From positions 1 to 11,580 of the forward strand of contig JAOPXW010000314.1 of NCBI GenBank assembly GCA_025964935.1: a stretch of DNA of 11,580 bases. Direction: 5' to 3'. Source of the DNA: Friedmanniella sp. (GTDB lineage Bacteria; Actinomycetota; Actinomycetes; Propionibacteriales; Propionibacteriaceae). The translations under genes were made by a program, and so were the position numbers. The notes beneath the pieces are model-generated. The model searched no databases, was not told the DNA's origin, and was given only the letters and a program-made list of their open reading frames with translations. Shown here piece after piece: positions 1-5,620 of the stretch (position 1 is its first letter; each line of letters begins with the position of its first letter).

Positions 1-494
1 GCGGCGCCGAGCACGTCGTCCATGGAGTGGCAGATCCGGCTCTGGGCCACCTCGCCCGGGCCGCCCGCCACGCCGGTGAGGTTCTCGACGATCTCCTTGA
101 ACTGCTGCCGGTTCTCCCCGCGCTGGATGGCGTCGAAGGAGGCGCCGATCATCTCGACGCCGTACTTCTCCAGCACGCCGTTCTCGTGCAGGGCGACGGC
201 GGCGTTCAGCGCGGTCTGCCCGCCGAGGGTGGCCAGCAGCGCGTCGGGCCGCTCGAGCTCGATCACCCGCTCGACGAACTCGGGGGTGATCGGCTCGAGG
301 TAGGTGGCGTCGGCGAACTCGGGGTCGGTCATGATCGTCGCCGGGTTCGAGTTGACCAGGATCACCCGGAAGCCCTCGGCGCGCAGCACCCGGCAGGCCT
401 GGGTGCCGGAGTAGTCGAACTCGCAGGCTTGGCCGATGACGATCGGGCCGGACCCGATGACCAGGACGGAGGAGATGTCGGTACGGCGTGGCAT
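1..494 (-). CDS. carB: Carbamoyl-phosphate synthase large subunit, N-terminal part (partial)
   Basis: The large subunit of carbamoyl-phosphate synthase makes carbamoyl phosphate from bicarbonate, two ATP and ammonia delivered by CarA, for pyrimidine and arginine synthesis in the cytoplasm. Only the first 164 codons are present; the gene runs off the left edge. Translation from the ATG at 494 gives the family N-terminus [10 protein letters not shown], then [17 protein letters not shown] (residues 14-30), [13 protein letters not shown] (47-59) and GGQTALN (91-97), as in E. coli CarB. R129, in the motif GENR, aligns with the ATP-contacting Arg129 of E. coli. Compared with my recollection of E. 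coli CarB, about six extra residues lie near 140-146. The start is supported by GGGAG six bases upstream and by a TGATG junction in which the last base of the carA stop is the first of the carB start, implying coupled translation. Identification is secure; the remaining ~85% is unseen. Confidence 0.97.
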   Translation of the reverse strand, partial: MPRRTDISSVLVIGSGPIVIGQACEFDYSGTQACRVLRAEGFRVILVNSNPATIMTDPEFADATYLEPITPEFVERVIELERPDALLATLGGQTALNAAVALHENGVLEKYGVEMIGASFDAIQRGENRQQFKEIVENLTGVAGGPGEVAQSRICHSMDDVLGA

Positions 495-1672
495 CAGTTG
501 CTCCCGGTGCGGTGGTCGGCCATCACGTCGGTGAAACGGTCGAAGAGGTAGCTGGCGTCGTGCGGGCCGGCGGCCGCCTCCGGGTGGTACTGGACGGAGA
601 AGGCCAGGATCCGGCCGTCGGCGTTGCGGAGCTCGAGGCCCTCGACGACCTGGTCGTTGAGTCCGACGTGGCTGACGCGGGCCAGCCCGTACGGGGTCGT
701 GGTCTCCCCCTCCAGCGGGGCGTCGACGGCGAAGCCGTGGTTGTGGGCGGTGATCTCGACCTTGCGGGTGCCGAGGTCCATCACGGGCTGGTTGATGCCG
801 CGGTGGCCGTAGCCCAGCTTGTAGGTGTCGAAGCCCAGCGCCCGACCGAAGAGCTGGTTGCCGAAACAGATGCCGAAGTACGGGATCCCGGCCTCCAGGG
901 TGGCCTGCAGGATCTCGACCGGACCCTCGGTGGCCCCGGGGTCCCCGGGGCCGTTGGAGAAAAAGACGCCGTCGGGCTCCAGAGCGGCGACGTCGGCGAA
1001 GCTCGCGGTGGCGGGCAGTACGTGCACCTCGATCCCCCGGCGGGCCATCAGCGTCGGCGTCATCGACTTGATGCCCAGGTCGAGGGCGACGACCCGGTAG
1101 CGCTGCTCGCCCTCGGCGGGGACGACGTACGCGGCCTTGGTCGACACCTCGGCGGCCAGGCTGGCGCCGGCCATGCTCGGGGTGGCGAGGACACGCTCCA
1201 GCAGGGCGGCGGGGTCGGTCTCGACACTGGAGAGGCCGACCCGCATGGCTCCGCGGTCCCGCAGGTGACGGGTCAGGGCGCGGGTGTCCACGTCGCACAG
1301 GCCGACCACGCCCTGCGCCTTGAGCTCGGCGTCCAGGCTCCGGCGCGACCGCCAGTTGGAGGGCACCCGGGCGGCGTCGCGGATGACGTAGCCCGCCACC
1401 CAGATCCGGCCGCTCTCGTCGTCCTCGTCGTTCCAGCCCGTGTTGCCGATGTGCGGAGCCGTGGCCACGACGACCTGACGGTGGTAGCTCGGGTCGGTCA
1501 GGGTCTCCTGATAGCCCGACATGGCGGTGGCGAAGACCGCCTCACCGAAGGTCTCGCCGACCGCACCGAAGGCGTGTCCGCGGAACGTTCGTCCGTCCTC
1601 CAGCACCAGCAGCGCGGGGGGTCGGGGACCACGGGGGTCGGGAGGGGGCGCGCTTGACTCGGCAGCGAACAT
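494..1672 (-). CDS. carA: Carbamoyl-phosphate synthase small (glutaminase) subunit
   Basis: CarA hydrolyses glutamine and passes ammonia to CarB, the first step of pyrimidine synthesis and the carbamoyl phosphate supply for arginine. The 392-residue product has the N-terminal CPSase small-chain domain (about 20-150; [20 protein letters not shown]) and a C-terminal class I glutamine amidotransferase domain (about 193-385). The catalytic Cys is C269 in GICFGNQL, with H363 and E365 in QYHPE; the oxyanion/NGPGDP motif is at 240-245. An in-frame extension to 1807 exists, but the ATG at 1672 is preferred: AAAGGA lies five bases upstream and the protein then has family length. The longer version would translate through the leader hairpin. 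The gene overlaps carB by one base. It has its own leader with a PyrR-type hairpin and is not preceded by pyrR, pyrB or pyrC, so it probably heads a carAB transcript. Confidence 0.97.
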   Translation of the reverse strand: MFAAESSAPPPDPRGPRPPALLVLEDGRTFRGHAFGAVGETFGEAVFATAMSGYQETLTDPSYHRQVVVATAPHIGNTGWNDEDDESGRIWVAGYVIRDAARVPSNWRSRRSLDAELKAQGVVGLCDVDTRALTRHLRDRGAMRVGLSSVETDPAALLERVLATPSMAGASLAAEVSTKAAYVVPAEGEQRYRVVALDLGIKSMTPTLMARRGIEVHVLPATASFADVAALEPDGVFFSNGPGDPGATEGPVEILQATLEAGIPYFGICFGNQLFGRALGFDTYKLGYGHRGINQPVMDLGTRKVEITAHNHGFAVDAPLEGETTTPYGLARVSHVGLNDQVVEGLELRNADGRILAFSVQYHPEAAAGPHDASYLFDRFTDVMADHRTGSN

Positions 1673-1678
1673 GACCGT

Positions 1679-1710
1679 CCTTTCCTGCCTCACTGGACAG
1701 GTCTTAAAGG
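1679..1710 (-). promoter_or_regulatory. PyrR-binding RNA hairpin sequestering the carA Shine-Dalgarno
   Basis: On the transcript the segment reads CCUUU-AAGA-CCUGUC-CAGUGA-GGCAGG-AAAGG. CCUGUC pairs with GGCAGG (one U-G pair) around the hexaloop CAGUGA, and CCUUU pairs with AAAGG below a purine bulge AAGA. The 14-mer UGUCCAGUGAGGCA matches the known PyrR site consensus ARUCCNGNGAGGYU at 12 positions. The two mismatches are an A-U pair swapped to U-A, so the fold is kept. The AAAGG of the lower stem is part of the carA ribosome binding site, ending six bases before the ATG at 1672. PyrR with bound UMP stabilises such hairpins; in Mycobacterium smegmatis this type of element is known to repress translation. 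I infer the same here. The base pairing is seen directly; PyrR itself is not in the window. Confidence 0.85.
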
Positions 1711-1729
1711 TTGGTAGACCGCCCATGAG

Positions 1730-1735
1730 GTTATC
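1730..1735 (-). promoter_or_regulatory. Possible -10 element of the carA promoter
   Basis: GATAAC on the minus strand matches TATAAT at four of six positions and is preceded by TG-containing sequence (ACTGATAAC). It lies about 20 bases upstream of the PyrR-type hairpin, which would give a short leader beginning near 1720. No good -35 hexamer is visible at 16-18 bp spacing, so this is weak. Confidence 0.35.
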
Positions 1736-1840
1736 AGTCCGAGACCTCCACCCCGGACACCCGAGACGCCCGTACGGCCCCCGTCCGCCCCCTGTGGGCA
1801 ACCTCACGTCGTTCTCGCGCCGCCCTCCTGGGGTGAGTGC

Positions 1841-1868
1841 ATAGCGGTGCTATATAGTTGTGTGCAAC
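1841..1868 (+). promoter_or_regulatory. MFS gene promoter with overlapping inverted repeats
   Basis: An extended -10 sequence, TGC-TATATA, lies at 1848-1856. A perfect inverted repeat, ATAGC-GGT-GCTAT (1841-1853), overlaps it, and a second one, GTTG-TGTG-CAAC (1857-1868), covers the likely transcription start. Such palindromes on a -10 box are typical of operators for TetR- or MarR-type repressors of drug exporters. No regulator gene is in the window, so the operator role is inferred. A -35 hexamer is not recognisable. Confidence 0.5.
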
Positions 1869-1904
1869 ACCCATCCACCCCGTGCGAAAGACCTGCCGAC
1901 GCCG

Positions 1905-3533
1905 ATGACGCTCACCGCCCCACCCCAGACCGCTCCCACCACCGCCGCCGCGCCCGCGGTCGCCCCGGCCGGGCTGACCCACCGCCAGATCCTGGAGGTG
2001 ATGACCGGTCTGCTGGCCGCCCTGTTCACCGCCCTGATCTCCTCGACCATCGTCTCGACCGCGCTGCCGACGATCATGTCCGACCTGCACGGCACGCAGC
2101 GGCAGTACACCTGGGTGATCACGGCCTCCCTGCTGGCCATGACCATCACCACCCCGATCTGGGGCAAGCTGTCGGACCTGTTCAACAAGAAGCTGCTGAT
2201 CCAGATCTCGATCGTGCTCTTCGTGGCCGGCTCCGTCGGGGCGGGCTTCTCCCAGACCGTGCCGCCGATGATGGCGTTCCGGGCCGTACAGGGTGTCGCG
2301 ATGGGGGGCCTGGTCGCCCTGGCCCAGTCGATCATGGGCTCGATCATCCCGCCGCGGCAGCGGGGTCGCTACAGCGGCTACATGGGTGCGGTGATGGCGG
2401 TCAGCACGGTCTCGGGACCGCTGCTGGGCGGGGTCATCACCGACAGCCTGAACTGGCGCTGGTGCTTCTTCGTCTGCATCCCGCTGGCCGTCGTCTCGCT
2501 GGTCCTGCTGCAGATCACCCTGCACCTGCCGACCCGTCGTCGCCACGTCCGGATCGACTACCTGGGTGCGGTGCTGATCGCCATCGTCGCGGCGCTGCCG
2601 ATGCTCTGGGTCACCTTCGCCGGCAGCGACTTCGCCTGGGTCTCCTGGACCTCGGCCGCCTACCTGGGCGGGTTCGTCCTGGCCGTGGTGCTCGCGATCG
2701 TCACCGAGCTCAAGGTCAGCGAGCCCATGGTCCCGATCCGGGTGCTGCGCAACCGCACCACCCTGCTGATGATCCTGGCCAGCGTCGGGGTGGGCGTCGC
2801 GATGTTCGGCAGCGGCACCTTCATGACCCAGTACTTCCAGCTCGCCGGCGGCAACAGTCCGACCCGCGCCGGGCTGATGACCATCCCCCTGATCATCGCC
2901 CAGATGCTGACCTCGACCCTCGGTGGCCAGCTGGTCAGCCGGACGGGCCGCTGGAAGCCGCTGATGGTCCTCGGGTCCGTCATGCTCGTCATCGGCCTGG
3001 CCGGGATGTCCACGCTGGACCACACCACGCCGTACTGGCGGGTGGCGATCTTCATGTCCGTGATGGGGGTCGGGATCGGCGCCCTGGTGCAGAACATCGT
3101 GCTCGCCGTCCAGAACACCGTCGACGTCTCCCAGGTCGGGGCCACCTCGGCCACCGTCTCCTTCTTCCGCTCTCTCGGCGGCGCGGTCGGGGTCGCCGTC
3201 CTCGGCGCCGTCCTGGCCAACCACGTGACCAGCGGGGTGACCAGGGGCCTGCAGGCCGCCGGGGTCAGCACCGCCGGCGGGCAGGCCGGGACGCTGGACC
3301 TCAAGGACCTGCCCGGCCCCGTCCGCGAGATCGTCCGGGCCGCGTACGGCGACTCGTTCGGGGTGCTCTTCCTGATCGCAGCGGTCGTCTCGGTCGTCAC
3401 CCTGGTCGCGGTCCTGCTGGTCCGGGAGGTTCCGCTGCGCGACACGGTCGAGCTCGCGGCTCCGGCGGCTGATGCAGGCTCGGCTTCGGGTGCGGTGACG
3501 GAGGCGGGTGCGGTGCGGGTCCGCCAGGTGTGA
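1905..3533 (+). CDS. DHA2-family (14-TM) MFS drug/proton antiporter
   Basis: This is a 542-residue integral membrane protein of the major facilitator superfamily, drug:H+ antiporter-2 branch (EmrB/QacA type), expected to export a small hydrophobic or amphipathic compound using proton motive force. After a Pro/Ala-rich cytoplasmic tail of about 25 residues come many hydrophobic spans. Motif D1 is seen as STIVSTALP (47-55), motif A as GKLSDLFNKK (87-96), motif B as RAVQG (126-130) and motif C as GPLLGGVI (171-178). The usual Asp of motif D1 is Ser46, as I recall for an actinobacterial subgroup. The ATG at 1905 is preferred over the GTG at 1860, which lies on the probable transcription start; no strong ribosome binding site is visible. 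It is divergent from carA and convergent with nusB, at the place where pyrR-pyrB-pyrC usually lie. The substrate is unknown. Confidence 0.9.
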   Translation: MTLTAPPQTAPTTAAAPAVAPAGLTHRQILEVMTGLLAALFTALISSTIVSTALPTIMSDLHGTQRQYTWVITASLLAMTITTPIWGKLSDLFNKKLLIQISIVLFVAGSVGAGFSQTVPPMMAFRAVQGVAMGGLVALAQSIMGSIIPPRQRGRYSGYMGAVMAVSTVSGPLLGGVITDSLNWRWCFFVCIPLAVVSLVLLQITLHLPTRRRHVRIDYLGAVLIAIVAALPMLWVTFAGSDFAWVSWTSAAYLGGFVLAVVLAIVTELKVSEPMVPIRVLRNRTTLLMILASVGVGVAMFGSGTFMTQYFQLAGGNSPTRAGLMTIPLIIAQMLTSTLGGQLVSRTGRWKPLMVLGSVMLVIGLAGMSTLDHTTPYWRVAIFMSVMGVGIGALVQNIVLAVQNTVDVSQVGATSATVSFFRSLGGAVGVAVLGAVLANHVTSGVTRGLQAAGVSTAGGQAGTLDLKDLPGPVREIVRAAYGDSFGVLFLIAAVVSVVTLVAVLLVREVPLRDTVELAAPAADAGSASGAVTEAGAVRVRQV

Positions 3534-3539
3534 GGCCCA

Positions 3540-3599
3540 GGCGAGTTGTGGAGAAGATCCTGCCCGGTAGTCCGAGCCGAATCTTCTCCAGAACTCGCC
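3540..3599. repeat. 60-bp inverted repeat (19-bp arms) behind the MFS gene
   Basis: Arms at 3540-3558 and 3581-3599 are reverse complements at 18 of 19 positions, around a 22-base spacer. The structure begins six bases after the MFS stop codon. The arms are less GC-rich than the surroundings (core TGGAGAAGAT / ATCTTCTCCA). No T-tract follows on either strand. It may end MFS transcription, or be an interspersed palindromic repeat or the footprint of a mobile element; the sequence alone does not decide. Confidence 0.8.
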
Positions 3600-3617
3600 G
3601 GCGTGCCCTAGAAGACA

Positions 3618-3651
3618 CGAGAGCCCCCGCCCTGATGGGCGGGGGCTCTCG
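3618..3651 (-). terminator. Intrinsic terminator of the efp-nusB transcript
   Basis: A perfect 15-bp stem (CGAGAGCCCCCGCCC and its complement) closes a 4-base loop. On the minus strand it lies 13 bases after the nusB stop and is followed by TGTCTTCT, a modest T-rich tail; on the plus strand no such tail follows. It therefore most likely ends transcription from efp-nusB, and may also block read-through from the MFS side. Confidence 0.85.
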
Positions 3652-3664
3652 CGGTTCGGCGGGC

Positions 3665-4138
3665 TCAGGCGGTGGCGGCCGGTGCCTTGGTGCTGGCGAT
3701 GGTGCCGAGCAACCCGCTGAGGTAGGCCGGCGAGTCGTCGGTGGAGAGGTCGGAGACCAGAGCGACCGCCTCGGAGATGGCGACGGCGTCCGGGATGGCG
3801 ACGTGGTCGATCTCGAAGACGGCGATCCGGGCGGCCGTCCGGTCGACGCGCGGCATCCGCCGCAGGCTCCAGCCGTCGGAGATGCACGCCTCGATCCGGG
3901 AGTCGATCTCGGACCGGTGCGCCATGACGCCACGGACGAGCTCGCTGGTGTAGTCCCGTACGGGTGGGTCGGCCGCCTCGGTCCGAGCGTCCAGGGTGTC
4001 GAGCGGGTCGACCCCGCGCAGGTCAGCCTCGAAAAGGATGTCCAGGGCGCGCTTGCGGGCCTTGCTGCGGGTCGAGGTGCCGACCCGGGTCGTCCGGGCG
4101 GGGTTCGACGGGCTGGCGGCGGAAGCGGGTTCGGACAA
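3665..4138 (-). CDS. nusB: Transcription antitermination factor NusB
   Basis: NusB binds boxA RNA with NusE (ribosomal protein S10) and joins the Nus complex that prevents premature termination in rRNA operons. The 157-residue product has a flexible Ser/Pro/Thr-rich N-terminus of about 23 residues, then the all-helical NusB fold beginning TRSKARKRALDILFEAD and continuing through RMPRVDRTAARIAVFEI and the C-terminal helix with STDDSPAYLSGLLG, all typical of actinobacterial NusB. The only start codon upstream of the conserved domain is a TTG at 4138; no ATG or GTG occurs between it and the in-frame stop at 4166-4168. No Shine-Dalgarno sequence is visible. The TTG lies five bases after the efp stop, so translation is probably coupled to efp. 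Family identity is clear; the exact start is less so. Confidence 0.94.
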   Translation of the reverse strand: MSEPASAASPSNPARTTRVGTSTRSKARKRALDILFEADLRGVDPLDTLDARTEAADPPVRDYTSELVRGVMAHRSEIDSRIEACISDGWSLRRMPRVDRTAARIAVFEIDHVAIPDAVAISEAVALVSDLSTDDSPAYLSGLLGTIASTKAPAATA

Positions 4139-4143
4139 GACGG

Positions 4144-4704
4144 TCAGCCGACGCGGCCCAGGTAGTCACCCGTACGGGTGTCCACCTTGACCTTCTCGCC
4201 GTTGACGATGAAGAGCGGGACCTGGATCTGCAGGCCAGTCTCGACCGTGGCGGGCTTCGTGCCGCCGGTGCTGCGGTCGCCCTGCAGGCCCGGCTCGGTG
4301 TAGGTCACGACGAGCTCGACCGAGGCCGGGAGGTCGATGTAGAGCGGGGCACCCTCGTGGATCGCCACGGTGGCGATCTGCTCCTCGAGCAGGTAGTTCT
4401 TGGCGTCGCCCACCGTGTCGTCAGCGATCGAGATCTGCTCGTAGGTGCCGGTGTCCATGAAGACGAAGCCGGCGCCGTCGTGGTAGAGGTACTGCATGTC
4501 GCGCCGGTCGACGCTGGCGGTGTCGACCTTGGTGTCGGAGTTGAAGGTCCGGTCGACCACCTTGCCGGTGAGGACGTGCTTCAGCTTGGTCCGCACAACG
4601 GTGTTGCCCTTGCCCGGCTTGTGGTGCTGGAACCAGACCACGGACCAGAGCTGGCCGTCCAGGTCGAGGACCATGCCGTTCTTCAGATCATTCGTCGACG
4701 CCAC
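4144..4704 (-). CDS. efp: Translation elongation factor P
   Basis: EF-P binds between the ribosomal P and E sites and rescues ribosomes stalled at polyproline stretches. The product begins with the family N-terminus [12 protein letters not shown] and contains the KOW-like domain I (1-65), the OB domain II (about 66-128; [12 protein letters not shown]) and the OB domain III with the EF-P signature [19 protein letters not shown], ending [17 protein letters not shown]. Length is 186 residues, the usual size. The tip loop of domain I is KPGKGN, with K32 at the site modified in E. coli. The ORF can be extended to an ATG at 4728, but that ATG has no ribosome binding site and adds eight residues not found in the family. 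The GTG at 4704 has AGAAGG ten bases upstream and is chosen. It probably heads an efp-nusB transcript. Confidence 0.96.
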   Translation of the reverse strand: MASTNDLKNGMVLDLDGQLWSVVWFQHHKPGKGNTVVRTKLKHVLTGKVVDRTFNSDTKVDTASVDRRDMQYLYHDGAGFVFMDTGTYEQISIADDTVGDAKNYLLEEQIATVAIHEGAPLYIDLPASVELVVTYTEPGLQGDRSTGGTKPATVETGLQIQVPLFIVNGEKVKVDTRTGDYLGRVG

Positions 4705-4769
4705 GCGTACGTACCCTTCTGTCTTCATGTAGTGCCCGCCGACCGAGGTTCAGGCGAGGGCAGCGGCCC

Positions 4770-4775
4770 AGTTTA
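4770..4775 (-). promoter_or_regulatory. Possible -10 element of the efp promoter
   Basis: TAAACT on the minus strand fits the actinobacterial -10 pattern TAnnnT in an otherwise GC-only stretch, 66 bases upstream of the chosen efp start. The -35 region at the expected spacing is only poorly matched, so confidence is limited. Confidence 0.4.
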
Positions 4776-4817
4776 GACCACCCGGCCGCGTCGGGACGAC
4801 CACGCCGACGGGGCTGG

Positions 4818-4853
4818 TCGTCCACAGCCGCTCGCGGCCGGACGTTGTCCACA
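4818..4853 (+). promoter_or_regulatory. Two DnaA-box-like sequences upstream of efp
   Basis: TCGTCCACA (4818-4826) and TTGTCCACA (4845-4853) both fit the GC-rich actinobacterial DnaA box (T/C)(T/C)(G/A/C)TCCACA, in the same orientation and 27 bp apart. The second equals the strong box described for Streptomyces. They lie 40-80 bases upstream of the likely efp -10 element. A role in DnaA-dependent control is inferred only; two boxes are far too few for an origin. Confidence 0.4.
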
Positions 4854-5018
4854 GATCTCCGCCGGCCCCTGGTGTCCGTGCTCCGGAGCCCGCATCGTGG
4901 GCGGATGGAAAGAGGGAGCGGGCCGCGCCGCCGGGGCGGGACGTACCTGCTCGCGGGCTCCTGGCCAGGTGCCGACGGTAATGACGGGGTCCGTACGAAA
5001 CCGGCTCTGACCAGGGGG

Positions 5019-5048
5019 GTGACACCGGCGCCGGCGGTGTGCCATCGT
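5019..5048 (+). promoter_or_regulatory. Possible lipoprotein-gene promoter with palindromic spacer
   Basis: GTGACA (5019-5024) matches the -35 consensus at five of six positions, and CATCGT (5043-5048) is a weak -10 at 18 bp spacing. Between them, 5022-5040 is a 19-bp palindrome (ACACCG...CGGTGT) with eight of nine pairs matching. A transcript starting near 5055 would have a short leader ending in the ribosome binding site GGGGAG at 5062-5067. The promoter and operator roles are inferred from position. Confidence 0.35.
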
Positions 5049-5074
5049 GTCGGCTTCGGACGGGGAGTCGGGCC

Positions 5075-5620
5075 ATGCTGATGGGGAAGCTCAGTCGGGT
5101 GCTCGTGACCGTGACCCTGGTGGGTCTGGTCGCGGGCGGCTGCACGCCTTCCGCCGAGCCCACCCCGACCCCCTCCCCCACCAGCCCGAGCCCGACCGAG
5201 TCGGACCTCGAGCGGCAGCAGCGCGTGGACTACGAGGCGGCTGAGAAGGCCTACCGGACCTTCCGCGCCGAGTACCGGAGGGTGCAGCACAGAGGCGGTG
5301 CCGGGCGAGCGACCGAAATGATGCTCGCGACTGCGGGCGGGCCGTACCTCGCGGAATTCACGAGAGCGGTCCAGGCGTATGCGGGGCTTGAGAACCACGA
5401 GGAGGGCTCAGAAGTGACCGTTTACGTCAAGCGCGGTGGCTATACGCCCGAAGCGTTGACCCTGGACGTGTGCGAGGACGATCGGTCCGTTCAGGTCCTT
5501 GACAAGGCCGGCCACAGCTTCGGGCCCGGGGAAATTCGCCAGATTGCGATCGAGGTTCGCAAGGTTGGGGCGGCTTGGAAACTGTGGGCTGGGAAGGGGC
5601 GCAAGGTGAAGTCGTGTTAG
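5075..5620 (+). CDS. Putative secreted lipoprotein of unknown function
   Basis: The function is not recognised. The 181-residue product has a lipoprotein signal: a basic start (MLMGKLSR), a hydrophobic stretch (9-20) and the lipobox AGGC with the lipidated Cys at 23. A Pro/Thr/Ser linker (24-43) would span the cell-wall interface. The rest is a mixed helical domain beginning with a Glu/Arg-rich segment (46-70) and ending in beta-like segments (VTVYVKRGG, IAIEVRKVGAAWKLW); the pattern resembles small NTF2-like lipoproteins of Propionibacteriales as I remember them, which is only a guess. Cys133 and the terminal Cys181 could form a disulfide. The ATG at 5075 has GGGGAG seven bases upstream; a reading from 5039 is longer but would put 12 extra residues before the signal peptide. 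It overlaps the next gene by seven bases. GC content falls in its second half. Confidence 0.82.
   Translation: MLMGKLSRVLVTVTLVGLVAGGCTPSAEPTPTPSPTSPSPTESDLERQQRVDYEAAEKAYRTFRAEYRRVQHRGGAGRATEMMLATAGGPYLAEFTRAVQAYAGLENHEEGSEVTVYVKRGGYTPEALTLDVCEDDRSVQVLDKAGHSFGPGEIRQIAIEVRKVGAAWKLWAGKGRKVKSC

Larger units (their letters stand above)
4705..5074. other. Intergenic region between divergent efp and the lipoprotein gene
   Basis: About 370 bases without a convincing gene. Open frames here on either strand (minus 4750-5181, plus 4845-5081) have low-complexity, Arg/Pro/Gly-rich translations, no family motifs and no ribosome binding sites. The region holds the probable efp promoter, two DnaA-box-like sites and a possible promoter with palindromic spacer for the lipoprotein gene. 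Nothing else is recognised. Other actinobacteria often have an Xaa-Pro peptidase gene near here; no remnant of one is seen. Confidence 0.6.

Noticed and set aside
488..1657. Plus-strand open frame antisense to carA
   Set aside because: carA is unmistakable on the other strand, and this translation has no recognisable domain.
1793..1801. A third possible DnaA box (TTGCCCACA on the minus strand)
   Set aside because: It has a mismatch in the core TCCACA and stands alone; such near matches are expected by chance.
1847..3472. Plus-strand open frame of 541 codons in another frame of the MFS gene
   Set aside because: Low-complexity Arg/Pro/Gly/His-rich translation; the frame with transmembrane segments and MFS motifs is the real one.
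1734..3887. Minus-strand open frame of 717 codons covering the MFS gene
   Set aside because: Translation is Arg/Asp/Gly/His-rich low complexity without family motifs, and it is antisense to a clear MFS protein; an effect of high GC.
4705..4728. Longer EF-P start at the ATG at 4728
   Set aside because: It has no ribosome binding site and would translate the AGAAGG that serves the GTG at 4704; the added residues are not a family feature.
4818..4853. The DnaA-box pair as a replication origin
   Set aside because: Only two boxes, no AT-rich unwinding region and no dnaA, dnaN or rpmH genes nearby.
4750..5398. Minus-strand open frames upstream of efp
   Set aside because: Low-complexity translations, overlap with the lipoprotein gene and the efp promoter region, no motifs or start signals.
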